Source: Candidatus Planktophila lacus (lineage in GTDB: Bacteria > Pseudomonadota > Gammaproteobacteria > Steroidobacterales > Steroidobacteraceae). From it: a DNA stretch of 63,851 nucleotides. This document shows, piece by piece, positions 8,638 to 17,521 of the stretch; position 1 is the stretch's first letter, and each line of letters opens with the position of its first letter. The notes under the pieces are model-generated. The model saw only the letters and a list, made by a program, of their open reading frames with translations, was not told the origin of the DNA and did not search any database. A program made the translations under genes and the position numbers. Where the stretch lies: positions 1-63,851 of the forward strand of contig CALQLF020000007.1 of the NCBI GenBank assembly GCA_943331345.2, given 5' to 3'.

Positions 8638-9248
8638 GCGCCAGGCGTAGTCGCGCGTTTCGGCTCTACGGCCGGCGCGCGCGGCAGCGGGGCGGCGGGT
8701 GGCGCGCAGCCTTGCGCCACCCCCAGCCCTTTCAGGAAGGCACGGCGTGCCGTGCCCGCCAGCAGCGCCGCTGCCAGGCGCTCAGCGCGTTTTTCTGCGC
8801 CACTCAGTTTGCGTATCCAGCTACGGTAAGGCACCAGGCTGTGCGAGGCTTGCGTCAGGGCCTTGGCAGCCGTGTTGCCAGCCGGGCGCCCGCTCATCGT
8901 CACCACATCGAGGTCGGGCCCAAGCACGGCATCCAGCGCCGTCACTTCGCTGGCAAGGCCCGTGCAGGTGCCGTCTTCAGGCGGGTTGTAGGGCTGTCCA
9001 TGCAAGTCCACCAATACGGGTGGAATGTCCTTCTTCATCAGGTTCAGGTCCTTGAACGGACCGCTGACGACATCTTCCACGACCGTGCTGCCGCTTGAGG
9101 GTGCCGGCGTCGCAGGCGGCGCGGTGACTGACGGAGTCACCGCGGCCGGAGCGGGTGGCGTGCCCGGAGGGGACGCGTTGGCCACTACCGTCAGCGCCAG
9201 CGTGCCCAGCAGCAACGGGACCCGAAACGAACCAGTGCGCAGCTTCAT
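8634..9248 (-). CDS. Secreted hypothetical protein with Pro/Ala/Thr-rich linker
   Basis: 204 residues. A signal peptide (to about ANASP) is followed by some 30 residues very rich in Pro, Ala and Thr, then a helical region ending in an Ala/Pro/Arg tail. The central part (DLNLMKKDIPPVL, then GQPYNPPEDGTC) may be a conserved core. No family was recognised. It converges on the TonB receptor with overlapping stop codons and starts 65 bases before the divergent methyltransferase. A periplasmic location is inferred from the signal peptide. Confidence 0.7.
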   Translation of the reverse strand: MKLRTGSFRVPLLLGTLALTVVANASPPGTPPAPAAVTPSVTAPPATPAPSSGSTVVEDVVSGPFKDLNLMKKDIPPVLVDLHGQPYNPPEDGTCTGLASEVTALDAVLGPDLDVVTMSGRPAGNTAAKALTQASHSLVPYRSWIRKLSGAEKRAERLAAALLAGTARRAFLKGLGVAQGCAPPAAPLPRAPAVEPKRATTPGA

Positions 9249-9313
9249 GGGCTCAAGTTAGCATGACGGCCCCGGCGGCAGTGTTGCCCGCACCTCGGAG
9301 TGGATATCACCGC

Positions 9314-9910
9314 ATGAACGCCAGTGACCGTTTCGACGCCGCCTTCTTCCGGCGCTACTACGCCAACCCGGCCACGCGCGTCGCTACGCGCGAAGACCAG
9401 GCGCGACTCGCAGCGCTAATCGGTAGCGTGGCTCACTACTGTGGCTTCCGCGTGAAGCGCCTGCTGGATGCTGGTTGCGGTGTGGGTTGGCTGCGCACAC
9501 CGCTGCGGCGTCAGTTCAAAGGCGTGGAATACGTAGGGCTTGAGGTTAGCGAATACCTCTGCCGCAAGCATGGCTGGGTACAAGGCAGCGTGCCGGGCTA
9601 CACCGACACCAAGGGCTTCGACCTCGTGGTCTGCCACGACGTTCTGCAATACCTGCCGGACCGTGAAGCGGCACGGGCCATTACCTCGCTGGCGCAACTC
9701 TCGCGCGGCTTGCTGTATTTCAGCGTACTTACCGCTGGAGACTGGAAAAACAACGCGGATACCTCACGCACGGACCGCGGTGTGCACTTGCGCCCGCGCG
9801 ATTGGTACGAAAAGCGTTTGCGTCGGCACTTCCGGCATCTGGGCTTCGGGGTGTACGCGCTGCGCAATTACGCGCCGCTACTCTGGGAACTGGAAACCCC
9901 CTGGAAGTGA
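9314..9910 (+). CDS. Class I SAM-dependent methyltransferase
   Basis: 198 residues. LLDAGCGVGWL (about 50-60) is the motif I glycine loop that binds S-adenosylmethionine; DLVVCHDVLQYL is the motif IV region of small-molecule methyltransferases. The start at 9314 is preferred because FYxxYY-like N-termini are typical; GGAG is a distant 13 bases upstream, and an ATG at 9263 would add 17 residues of poor quality. The substrate cannot be read. It appears monocistronic, with a stem-loop and T-rich run about 150 bases downstream. Confidence 0.85.
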   Translation: MNASDRFDAAFFRRYYANPATRVATREDQARLAALIGSVAHYCGFRVKRLLDAGCGVGWLRTPLRRQFKGVEYVGLEVSEYLCRKHGWVQGSVPGYTDTKGFDLVVCHDVLQYLPDREAARAITSLAQLSRGLLYFSVLTAGDWKNNADTSRTDRGVHLRPRDWYEKRLRRHFRHLGFGVYALRNYAPLLWELETPWK

Positions 9911-10061
9911 CGCAAGCGCCTGTTTCGCTTGTCTTTTGTTTTGCAGTGCAGGATTGACCTGAGGCCTGAAATAGGGGAAAACTCACCCTAAAGGGAGGGT
10001 TCCATTCCACGCAGGATGGGCTCCGAGGGGGGTAAGACGAGCAGACGCGCCTTTGCGCCGC

Positions 10062-10096
10062 GCCCGGCAGTTCGCACTGTCGGGCGTGTTTCGTTT
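10062..10096 (+). terminator. Stem-loop with T-rich run after the methyltransferase
   Basis: A 10-base stem (10062-10071 with 10076-10085, one G-T pair) and a TCGC loop are followed by GTGTTTCGTTT. The run of Ts is interrupted, so this is a moderate intrinsic terminator. It lies just before the lipoprotein promoter. Confidence 0.5.
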
Positions 10097-10104
10097 AGGC
10101 TTGC

Positions 10105-10113
10105 TGCTAGAAT
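10105..10113 (+). promoter_or_regulatory. Extended -10 promoter for the small lipoprotein gene
   Basis: TGCTAGAAT is an extended -10 (TGn plus TAGAAT). No good -35 is visible, as is usual for this promoter class. It would give a 5' leader of about 80 bases ending in the T8 run and GGGGG ribosome-binding site before the ATG at 10199. Confidence 0.45.
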
Positions 10114-10198
10114 CCATCTACCCGGCGCGGCGTGCTCGCAAAGCCTGCCGCAGCCGTGCATTTCATGCGTTGTGCTGTTTTTTTTCAGGGGGATACTC

Positions 10199-10648
10199 AT
10201 GCAGATTTCGCTTTCGCTGGCCCGCAAGGCCGTGTTCGGTACGGCGGCTGTGGCGGCTGCGCTCATGCTGGGTGCTTGTGGTGGTGGCTCCGGTGGCGAC
10301 GACCAGCTCATCCACGTCCTAGTGAAGATTGACTCCATCACTCAGGAAGGCAAGTGCGATGTGGTGTCCGTGCGCTCGGCGCCGAAGAACCTCGCGCCGA
10401 ACCCGCCGTCGCTGTCGAACTCCAAGATGTTCTACACCGAGATCGAGATGACCACGCCGCCGGACGCTGGCGATCAGCCCATCTGCCGTGGCGAGAAGGA
10501 AACCATCCCGATGGCGCCTGGTGCGTGGGAGTTCAAGGTTCAGCTGCCGTCGGGCCCGGTGTCCTGTGAGCGTGACGTTCAGATGCCCGCCGAAGGCCAG
10601 CCTGGGCTCACCGTCTCCTTCAAGGACGGCGACACCAGCTGCACCTGA
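10199..10648 (+). CDS. Small secreted lipoprotein of unknown function
   Basis: 149 residues. A positively charged N-terminus and hydrophobic helix end in the lipobox LGAC (Cys at about 29) followed by a glycine run, so the mature protein is lipid-anchored. Four or more further Cys residues in the mature part (KCDV, PICRG, VSCERD, TSCT) suggest two disulfides. It looks like a small beta-rich domain. The start is fixed by GGGGGATACTC before the ATG. It converges on the Hpt gene with 4 bases between stops. No family recognised. Confidence 0.75.
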   Translation: MQISLSLARKAVFGTAAVAAALMLGACGGGSGGDDQLIHVLVKIDSITQEGKCDVVSVRSAPKNLAPNPPSLSNSKMFYTEIEMTTPPDAGDQPICRGEKETIPMAPGAWEFKVQLPSGPVSCERDVQMPAEGQPGLTVSFKDGDTSCT

Positions 10649-10652
10649 TGCC

Positions 10653-11132
10653 TCATTGCCGCCCGGGGGGCTTGCCCTCCGGCGTGGTTGGCGCTGCGGG
10701 TTGGCTTTCGTAAGCCAGTCCGCCTGGGCGCAAGGCTTCTTCCAACGCGGGCAGTAATGCCCGCGTTTGCGTTTCCAGCGCCGCGAATGCCTTCGCCGCC
10801 GTGCCCGCATCCCCGCTGCGCGCGGCGTTTTCCAACTGGTGCGCGCTTTCTGCCGCGGCTTTGGCCACCAGCGCCGCCAGCGCTCCCTTCAGTTGGTGTG
10901 CCACCGCTTCCAGGGCGGCCAAGTCGCCGCTCGCCAGGCTTTGCAGGGCCCGTTCCAGATTGGGGGCCAGGGTTTGCAGGGCGGCGCGTACCATCCGGGC
11001 GAGGTAGCGCGGCTGGTGGTTCATCATCGCCAGCGCCGCCGCCAAGTCGATCCCCGGCGTGGTCGCAGGGCCCTCGGCGGCCAATACCCGCAACGCAGCT
11101 GGTGTTGTGTCGGTGGAGCGCGAAACCGTCAT
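10653..11132 (-). CDS. Orphan histidine phosphotransfer (Hpt) domain protein
   Basis: 159 residues, almost entirely helical. AHQLKGALAAL carries the HxLKG motif whose His accepts phosphate in phosphorelays. Upstream, helix A reads MMNHQPRYLARMVRAAL, and downstream another amphipathic helix completes a four-helix bundle; the Pro/Gly-rich tail is disordered. The ATG at 11132 is preferred, with a TTG at 11141 as an alternative; neither has a strong ribosome-binding site. No sensor kinase or response regulator is adjacent, so its partners are elsewhere. It is divergent from the AI-2E permease. Confidence 0.8.
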   Translation of the reverse strand: MTVSRSTDTTPAALRVLAAEGPATTPGIDLAAALAMMNHQPRYLARMVRAALQTLAPNLERALQSLASGDLAALEAVAHQLKGALAALVAKAAAESAHQLENAARSGDAGTAAKAFAALETQTRALLPALEEALRPGGLAYESQPAAPTTPEGKPPGRQ

Positions 11133-11191
11133 GCCGCTCAAGGTACCATCATCGTCGCCGGATGACTGCCCGGTGCCGATGTTGGTGTTCC

Positions 11192-12259
11192 ATGCTCGAT
11201 CCCCTTACGTCCCCGTTGCTGCGTCGCCTCATTCTGGGGGCCTTGTTGGGTGGGCTGGTGTTGCTGTCTTGGCTGGTGCTGGCGCCGTTCGTGGTGCCGG
11301 TACTTTGGGCGGCTATTTTTGCCTATGTCAGCTGGCCCTTGTTCTTGCGGCTGGAACGCTGGTTCCGTAGCCGTCATCTGGCCGCAACTGTCATGACTCT
11401 GCTCATCGCTGCCGCGGTCGTCTTGCCGCTGCTTTGGTTGGTGCTGACACTGCAGCGCGAACTGGGCGGAGCTTGGCAGCAGTTCGTCGCGCGCGCCGCG
11501 GCGGGAACGCTCACCTTGCCCGAGGGCGTGTACCACTGGCCGGTGGTGGGTCCGCGCCTCCACGAACTGCTGGACGAAGTACGACGCGACCCTAGCGCGC
11601 TTGGCGCCGCGGTGTCGGAAATGGCGTCGCGCTTGTTCGGCGAGATGGGCGGTGTGATGGGCGGCGTTGGCCGCAACCTCGCCAAGATGGGTTTCGCCGT
11701 GCTGGCATTGTTCTTTCTGTACCTGTCAGGTGAAGACTTGCTGCAGCAGGTTCGCTTGGCAGCGCGCGGGTTGCTGGGCGCGCGCGTGGAAGGCTATGTC
11801 GAAGCCATTGGCGCCACGACGCGCGCGGTGGTGTACGGCTTGGTACTGACCGCGCTGGCGCAAGGCGTGATGGCCGGCATCGGCTATGCGGCTGTCGGTT
11901 TCAGTGCGCCTTTGCTGCTCGGCGCGCTGACCGTGCTCATTGCGCTCATTCCGTTCGGCACGCCGTTCGTCTGGGGTTCGCTCGCCTTGTGGCTGGTTCT
12001 CACAGGCGAGACTGGGAAGGGGTTGGCGCTGTTCCTCTGGGGTGCGGTGGTCGTCAGTTGGGTCGATAACCTCGTGCGGCCGTTGGTCATTTCCAGCGCT
12101 ACGCGTATTCCCTTCTTGCTGGTCATGTTCGGCGTGCTGGGGGGCGTGGCCGCGTTCGGCCTCATTGGCCTTTTTTTGGGGCCGGTGGTGCTCGCCGTGG
12201 CGCTGGCCGTGTGGCGCGAGTGGCTCGAGGAGCAAGGTGAGACGGACCCCGCCCCATGA
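11192..12259 (+). CDS. AI-2E family transporter (permease)
   Basis: 355 residues with about seven or eight transmembrane helices, grouped as two at the N-terminus, one near 60-75, then a cytoplasmic stretch (about 85-155) and a C-terminal membrane core. The latter holds the family landmarks ALIPFGTPFVWG and NLVRPLVIS. Members include exporters of autoinducer-2 in some hosts and sodium/proton antiporters in others, so the name does not prove signalling. The ATG at 11192 lacks a clear ribosome-binding site but matches family N-termini. It overlaps the next gene by ATGA, which implies translational coupling. Confidence 0.9.
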   Translation: MLDPLTSPLLRRLILGALLGGLVLLSWLVLAPFVVPVLWAAIFAYVSWPLFLRLERWFRSRHLAATVMTLLIAAAVVLPLLWLVLTLQRELGGAWQQFVARAAAGTLTLPEGVYHWPVVGPRLHELLDEVRRDPSALGAAVSEMASRLFGEMGGVMGGVGRNLAKMGFAVLALFFLYLSGEDLLQQVRLAARGLLGARVEGYVEAIGATTRAVVYGLVLTALAQGVMAGIGYAAVGFSAPLLLGALTVLIALIPFGTPFVWGSLALWLVLTGETGKGLALFLWGAVVVSWVDNLVRPLVISSATRIPFLLVMFGVLGGVAAFGLIGLFLGPVVLAVALAVWREWLEEQGETDPAP

Positions 12260-13113
12260 GTATCAAAGTTCCGGGTTGGGTGCCGCCCACCCTCGGTCTG
12301 GTGAGCCGGGTGGCGCCGCGGGCGGTAGCGCGGTTGGTGGGTCACCGGGTACTGCGCCCGCGCCAGAACCCACCCCAGCCTTGGGAGATTGAACCGCTGC
12401 GTGGCGACGAACCGGCCGCCCGTGAACTGACCTTGGCCAACGGCTTGGCTGCACTCTGCTGGGAGCCAGCAGCGGTTGCGCGTGCGCCGTGGGTATTTGC
12501 ACAGCACGGTTGGGAGGGCCGCCCCACGCAGTTCCGTCCGCTCGCTGGGGCGCTGGTGGCGCAGGGCTATCGCGTCCTCGCCATCGAAGGCCCGGGGCAT
12601 GGCCGTTCGCCTGGCACGCTCGCCAGCCCATGGCTGTTCGCGCAAGCCTTGCTGGCCGCACAGGCGGAATTCGGGGCCCCGGATGCCGTAGTGGGCCATT
12701 CCATGGGGGGCGGGGCAGTGCCCATCGCACTGGCTCATGGCTTGCGGGCGCGCCGCGTGGCGACGCTCGGGGCGCCAGCGGCCATGTCGGAAATCACCGA
12801 AAACTTCCTCAAGGCCTTGGGCGTGGGTTCCGCCGCTCGGCGTGAATTGCGGCGCTTGCTGGACGAGCACGGTGGCCGGCCCATGCGTGACCTCGACCCC
12901 GAGGTGCTGGTCGCGGCGGCTCCCGTGGCACAGATACCGGCGCTCATAGTGCATTGCGTGGACGACGTGATTGTCGCGCCGGACCAGGGACGACGTCTGG
13001 CGGCTGCATGGCCGGCCGCTACCTTGCGTGAAACCCGCGGGTTGGGGCACCGCAATCTGCTGCGGGACCCCGCCACGCTGGCGGCCTTGGTGGCTTTTTT
13101 CCAGGCTAACTGA
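12256..13113 (+). CDS. Alpha/beta hydrolase
   Basis: 285 residues. QHGWEGRPTQF is the oxyanion-hole HGW loop, GHSMGGGAV the nucleophile elbow (Ser about 149), and GLGHRNLL near the C-terminus supplies the catalytic His; VDDVI is the likely acid turn. Substrate unknown. The start overlaps the permease stop by four bases (ATGA). A strong terminator follows 70 bases after the stop, so permease and hydrolase form a two-gene unit. Confidence 0.9.
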   Translation: MSIKVPGWVPPTLGLVSRVAPRAVARLVGHRVLRPRQNPPQPWEIEPLRGDEPAARELTLANGLAALCWEPAAVARAPWVFAQHGWEGRPTQFRPLAGALVAQGYRVLAIEGPGHGRSPGTLASPWLFAQALLAAQAEFGAPDAVVGHSMGGGAVPIALAHGLRARRVATLGAPAAMSEITENFLKALGVGSAARRELRRLLDEHGGRPMRDLDPEVLVAAAPVAQIPALIVHCVDDVIVAPDQGRRLAAAWPAATLRETRGLGHRNLLRDPATLAALVAFFQAN

Positions 13114-13182
13114 ACTTCTCCAGGGTGGGCCGGTCACATTCAGCGTAAGACGTTGATAGATATCCCCCTCGAAAGACCTTCC

Positions 13183-13238
13183 GGGGCGGGTACCGGTGCA
13201 TCTGTAGAAGATGTCACGGGTATCCGCCCCTTTTCTTT
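13183..13238 (+). terminator. Strong intrinsic terminator of the permease-hydrolase operon
   Basis: A 21-22 base stem (arms 13183-13203 and 13209-13230; one mismatch, one bulged base and a G-T pair), a 5-base loop and then TTTTCTTT. This is the longest clean hairpin seen in the window. It separates the hydrolase from the KTSC gene. Confidence 0.85.
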
Positions 13239-13295
13239 GCGATACTCCGCACCCGCCAAGGCCCGTTTCGGGCGCCCGAGGTCATTTCGTTGGAA

Positions 13296-13502
13296 ATGAA
13301 GCAAGTGAATGCCGGTAGCCTGCGCGCTATCGGGTACGACCCGTCCCAACGCGTGCTGCGTGTCGAGATGACCAACGGCAGCCTGATGGAATACAGCGGC
13401 GTGTCTGACGACACCTGGCGTCGTTTTGCGGGCTCCGGTTCGCAGTGGAGTTTCTTCCGCGACAACATCGAGGAAAACTACACCGAGCGGCGCGTCCGCT
13501 AG
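13296..13502 (+). CDS. KTSC domain protein
   Basis: 68 residues. The whole protein is the short beta-rich KTSC domain, with GYDPSQRVLRVEM, MEYSGV, and WSFFRDNIEENY near the end. KTSC domains occur alone or attached to RNA/DNA-processing enzymes; the biochemical role is unknown. The start is ambiguous: a TTG six bases upstream (13290) has GAGG at a good 8-base distance, while the ATG chosen here has none. Its stop overlaps the GTG start of the next gene. Confidence 0.75.
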   Translation: MKQVNAGSLRAIGYDPSQRVLRVEMTNGSLMEYSGVSDDTWRRFAGSGSQWSFFRDNIEENYTERRVR

Positions 13503-14467
13503 TGCCACGCTTCCGGCTTCGCAGTTTGGTGACAGTGTTAGTCACCCTCGGCATTTTCTACCTCGCGGCTTCCGTGCTCCAGCGGCAACTGGAGGGCGTC
13601 CAATGGGCGGACGTGCTCGTGCACCTGCGCGAAGTCCAATGGCTCACGGTAGTGGCGGCCCTGGCTTGCTGCGCCATTTCCTATGCCGCTTTGTCGTACC
13701 ACGAGGTGTTGGCTGTCGCCGAGGCCACCGATTCGGGTGGCTGCAGTCGGCGGCGCGCCATCGTCACGGCGCTGGTCGCCTATCCCATCGGCCACGCAGT
13801 AGGCGTCGGTGCCCTGTCGGGCGGTGCGGTCCGTTTACGCTGGTACACGGCGGCCGGCCTGTCGCTGGCGGAAGTGGGTCAGGTGGTCGTGCTGTGCACC
13901 ATTCCGTATGCCGTTGGGCTGGGCGTACTGTTTTCCGTGTCCTTGCTGTGGCGCGGTGAAATTGCGGCAGCCCTGTTGCATGTGCCGGCGGGTTGGGCCA
14001 CGGGCCTGGCCTTGGCGTTCTTGCTGTTCCACGTCGGCTATGTCACCGCTACCTTCCGCGTGCGTGGGCGCTGGCAGTGGCCACGCTGGTTGGGTGGGCT
14101 ATCGTTGAAATTGCCTTCGGGCGGCCTTACCCGCATGCAATATCTGCTCGGCGTCGTGGACGTCGGGTCGGCTGCCGGCATCCTCTACCTGTTCCTGCCC
14201 TCCGGCATCGGCATGTCCTATGTGGAGTTCCTGCCGCTGTACGTGCTGTGTATTTTTGCGGCCTTGGCTAGCAACGTGCCTGCGGGGCTAGGGGTCTTCG
14301 AATCCGTACTGTTGGTGATGCTGCCGCACGTACCCCCCAGCCAGTTGCTGGGGGCGATGCTGCTGTACCGCTGCGTTTACGAGGTGGTACCGCTGGCCTG
14401 GGCCGTCTTCGGCCTCGCACTCGCGGAACTTGCCGGCAAGGGACGTTCGCCCAAACTCGATAACTAG
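13502..14467 (+). CDS. UPF0104 / lysylphosphatidylglycerol synthase TM region family membrane protein
   Basis: 321 residues from a GTG that overlaps the KTSC stop (TAGTG). About eight transmembrane helices are visible, with the family signatures YPIGHAVGVGALSGGAVRLRWY and NVPAGLGVFES. This is the flippase-like membrane half of MprF and of YbhN proteins, without an aminoacyltransferase half. It is probably an envelope lipid or lipid-linked flippase; substrate not known. Translational coupling to the KTSC gene is likely. It ends overlapping the convergent next gene by 4 bases. Confidence 0.88.
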   Translation: MPRFRLRSLVTVLVTLGIFYLAASVLQRQLEGVQWADVLVHLREVQWLTVVAALACCAISYAALSYHEVLAVAEATDSGGCSRRRAIVTALVAYPIGHAVGVGALSGGAVRLRWYTAAGLSLAEVGQVVVLCTIPYAVGLGVLFSVSLLWRGEIAAALLHVPAGWATGLALAFLLFHVGYVTATFRVRGRWQWPRWLGGLSLKLPSGGLTRMQYLLGVVDVGSAAGILYLFLPSGIGMSYVEFLPLYVLCIFAALASNVPAGLGVFESVLLVMLPHVPPSQLLGAMLLYRCVYEVVPLAWAVFGLALAELAGKGRSPKLDN

Positions 14468-15189
14468 CGGGGCGAGCCTGCGCTGGCCACCACCGAAATA
14501 CGCAGACGCCCGGTGTCGGCGGCACCGGCGTGCCAATTGCCGGCAGCCCGCATGGCTGCGCCTCTGGCCTGCAGGAACTGTGGCGTGGCTTCTGGCGCCG
14601 CGGGTTCCGGGGCCGTGTGAATGACCAGAAACTTCTCGCCATCGGCCGCAGGGTCAACTGGCAGGAACAGCGTGTAAGCGCCACCGGGAGCCAGTTCACC
14701 GCCCACGGGCTCCATGACGAGGTTCTCCGCAGGCGCCGTGCGGGATACCAGATGGTCCCCATCGAGCATGATGGCTTCCGGGTAAAACACGCGCCATCCG
14801 CCGGGCACGTCCGTGGCTGGGCTAGGCAGCGTGCGCAATTCGATGCGGTACGGGCCGGTGGCCATCGGCAGGCGGAAAGCCACGAAACGGCTTTCGCCGC
14901 TATGGAATTGGTAGGTGGGCGAACTGCTATCGATGACCACTTCCAAGCTCTGACCAAGTGCGGGGAGATCCTGCCAGGGGAAATCGTCGGTGCTACGGCA
15001 GCAAGCTGGTGGCGCCGGTGTCCGGTTCCGGGTGGACGCCGAGACACTGTTGTCGGCAGTGCCAGCTGAGGCGTTGGCCGTGGCCGGGCTCGCCAAACTG
15101 GTCGTCAAGTTGGCCGTAGCCAGGCAAGCGCCGAGCAGCATGCCGCGCCAAGTACGGAGGGAAAATTCAGTGGTTCGTGCAAGCATCAT
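14464..15189 (-). CDS. Periplasmic MalM-like protein
   Basis: 241 residues with a signal peptide (about 1-34, SLASPATA). The mature part starts near a CC pair (PPACCRSTDDFPW), then YQFHSGESRFVAFRLP and an YTLFLPVDP/EKFLVIHT ending. This order (paired Cys, a beta domain with F-x-G-x-S-x-F-x-AF-x-LP, and a late vI-T strand) resembles the maltose-operon periplasmic protein MalM family. No maltose genes are nearby. Assignment rests on pattern memory only. Confidence 0.55.
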   Translation of the reverse strand: MMLARTTEFSLRTWRGMLLGACLATANLTTSLASPATANASAGTADNSVSASTRNRTPAPPACCRSTDDFPWQDLPALGQSLEVVIDSSSPTYQFHSGESRFVAFRLPMATGPYRIELRTLPSPATDVPGGWRVFYPEAIMLDGDHLVSRTAPAENLVMEPVGGELAPGGAYTLFLPVDPAADGEKFLVIHTAPEPAAPEATPQFLQARGAAMRAAGNWHAGAADTGRLRISVVASAGSPR

Positions 15190-15246
15190 TCCGTGAGGCT
15201 AGCACGCAAGTTACACTGCAGGCCTCTTTGGGACCTGGACCCCGTC

Positions 15247-17481
15247 ATGACCCTCCTTCCACGGAAGACCAGTCACCGGGCACCAGCGGTGGCTTTGCGC
15301 CTCCGTAGCGCCCTGTTTCTTGCCGGTATCTTTGCCGGTTTCGCCGCCAACGCCGGTAGTTCCCCCACCATGCCTCTCCCTTCCAAGCCTGCCGTGTCCA
15401 CGGCGCAGCCGGTGCCGCCTGTGGCGGCCCGCAAGCCGCACCAGGTGCCTTCTCCCAACGGCACCCGCGAGGACCCGTACTACTGGATGCGCGACGACGA
15501 GCGAAAGAATCCCGAGGTGCTGGCTTATCTCGCGGCCGAGAATAAGTACCGCGATGCCCTGATGGCACCGGTGAAGGACCTCGAAGAGAAGCTCTACAAT
15601 GAAATTGTTGCCCGTGTGCAGCAGGACGATAGCTCCGTGCCGGCGCAGAAAGGGGCCTTCGATTACTACACGCGGTTCGAGCAGGGCAAGGAATACCCTA
15701 TCCATGCGCGGCGTGCGCACGGGCAAGCCGGTGCGCCCGAGCAGGTGCTGATCGATGGCCCGGCGCTCGCGGCTGGTCACGATTTTTTCCAGGTAGGCAA
15801 CTACGAGGTTGGCAGCAACGACCAGCTGCTGGGCTGGGCAGAAGACGCCGTAGGCCGTCGGCAGTGGGTGCTGCGCTTTCGCGACCTGAAGACAGGGCAG
15901 GTGCTGCCGGACCGTATCGAGAACGCCGAAGCGGGCTTCGCTATCGCGAATGACAACCGCACCGTCTTCTATGTCGACAAGGACAAGCAGACGTTGCTGG
16001 GCAAGCGCGTCATGCGGCACGTGCTGGGTACGCCGGTAGCCCAAGACGTGGAAGTGTTCGCCAACGACGACGAAACCTTCTACCTCGGCGTGGGCAAATC
16101 GCGCTCCGAGCGTTTCGTCGCCATCTATCTGCAAAGCACGGTGTCCACTGAAGTGCGCTTGCTGGATGCGAACAAACCTGAAGGCGAGTTCAAGGTGGTG
16201 CTGCCCCGCGAACGCGACCATGAATACGAGTTGGAAGACTTCGGCGACGACTTCATTCTGCGCACCAACTGGCAAGCGGCGAATTTCCGCATTGTCCGTG
16301 TGAAGGCGAGCGAAGTGGCGGACCGCACGAAGTGGCGCGACGTGGTGCCACACCGTACGGATTCATTCGTGCAAGATTTCACCACCTTCAATACCTTCCT
16401 CGCGGTAGAAGAGCGCAGCGGTGGCCTTGCCAAGGTGCGTGTGTTGGGTTGGGATGGCCAGCACGATGCCTACGTCGATGCGGACGAGCCGTCGTTCACG
16501 ATGGCGTTGGGCACCAACGAGGAGCCGTCTGCGACCACACTGCGCTACACGTATACGTCGTTGGCTACGCCAGCCAGTACTTACGACCTCGAAGTGGCGA
16601 CGGGCAAGCGCACGCTGCTGAAGCGCCAGCCCGTACTGGGCGGTTACAACCCGCAGGACTATGCGGTGGAATTCCGTATGGCCATGGCGCGCGATGGAAC
16701 GCGGGTGCCGGTGAGCATCGTTTACCGCAAGGGCACGAAGCTGGATGGCACCGCGCCGGTGTACCAGTACTCCTATGGTTCTTACGGCCTGTCGACGGAC
16801 CCTTCGTTCAGTGTTTCGCGGCTGCCATTGCTGGACCGTGGTTTTGTCTACGCCATTGCGCATGTGCGTGGCGGACAGGAGATGGGCCGGCACTGGTATG
16901 ACGATGGGCGCTTGCTGAATAAGCGCAATACCTTCACCGACTTCATCGACGTGACGCGTTTCCTCGTGGCGGAACGCTATGGCCAAGCGGGCAAAGTGTT
17001 CGCCATGGGCGGCAGTGCCGGTGGTTTGCTGATGGGTGCCATTGCCAACCTCGCCCCGAACGATTACCGCGGCATCATCGCGCACGTGCCGTTCGTGGAC
17101 GTGGTTACCACCATGCTGGATGAAAGCATTCCGCTGACCACTAACGAATGGGACGAATGGGGTAACCCGAAAGAGAAGGCGTACTACGACTACATGCTGT
17201 CGTACTCGCCCTACGACAATGTGGAGCGCAAGGCCTACCCCGCCATGTTGGTCACCACGGGTTTATGGGATAGCCAAGTGCAGTATTTCGAGCCCGCCAA
17301 GTGGGTAGCGAAATTGCGCGTCATGAAGACAGACAGCAACCCGCTGGTGTTCCATACCAACATGGAAGCTGGCCACGGCGGCAAGAGTGGTCGTTTCCAG
17401 CGTTACCACGAGTACGCCATGGAGTATTCTTGGGTGCTGCAGCAATTGGCGCCCCATGAGTGCAAGTGCCAACAACCTTGA
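15247..17481 (+). CDS. Oligopeptidase B-like S9 prolyl-oligopeptidase family serine peptidase, exported
   Basis: 744 residues. An N-terminal signal peptide (to about AANAG) indicates export, unlike cytoplasmic PtrB. The propeller entry DPYYWMRDDERKNPEVLAYL is typical of the family, followed by a seven-bladed propeller region and the C-terminal hydrolase domain. GGSAGGLLMG holds the catalytic Ser, and AGHGGKSGR the catalytic His; the acid is expected in the segment before it. The enzyme cleaves small peptides after basic residues. It is likely monocistronic; the GST gene follows 40 bases later with its own ribosome-binding site. Confidence 0.92.
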   Translation: MTLLPRKTSHRAPAVALRLRSALFLAGIFAGFAANAGSSPTMPLPSKPAVSTAQPVPPVAARKPHQVPSPNGTREDPYYWMRDDERKNPEVLAYLAAENKYRDALMAPVKDLEEKLYNEIVARVQQDDSSVPAQKGAFDYYTRFEQGKEYPIHARRAHGQAGAPEQVLIDGPALAAGHDFFQVGNYEVGSNDQLLGWAEDAVGRRQWVLRFRDLKTGQVLPDRIENAEAGFAIANDNRTVFYVDKDKQTLLGKRVMRHVLGTPVAQDVEVFANDDETFYLGVGKSRSERFVAIYLQSTVSTEVRLLDANKPEGEFKVVLPRERDHEYELEDFGDDFILRTNWQAANFRIVRVKASEVADRTKWRDVVPHRTDSFVQDFTTFNTFLAVEERSGGLAKVRVLGWDGQHDAYVDADEPSFTMALGTNEEPSATTLRYTYTSLATPASTYDLEVATGKRTLLKRQPVLGGYNPQDYAVEFRMAMARDGTRVPVSIVYRKGTKLDGTAPVYQYSYGSYGLSTDPSFSVSRLPLLDRGFVYAIAHVRGGQEMGRHWYDDGRLLNKRNTFTDFIDVTRFLVAERYGQAGKVFAMGGSAGGLLMGAIANLAPNDYRGIIAHVPFVDVVTTMLDESIPLTTNEWDEWGNPKEKAYYDYMLSYSPYDNVERKAYPAMLVTTGLWDSQVQYFEPAKWVAKLRVMKTDSNPLVFHTNMEAGHGGKSGRFQRYHEYAMEYSWVLQQLAPHECKCQQP

Positions 17482-17521
17482 CGGCCCGCCGTAAGGCGGC
17501 CATCACCTCCGGAGAACCCCT

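Noticed and set aside
11192-12259. Evidence for AI-2 quorum sensing
   Set aside because: The family name is historical; no luxS or lsr genes are visible, and related proteins transport ions.
15211-16353. Minus-strand open frame of 380 codons
   Set aside because: It is opposite oligopeptidase B and has no recognisable motif.
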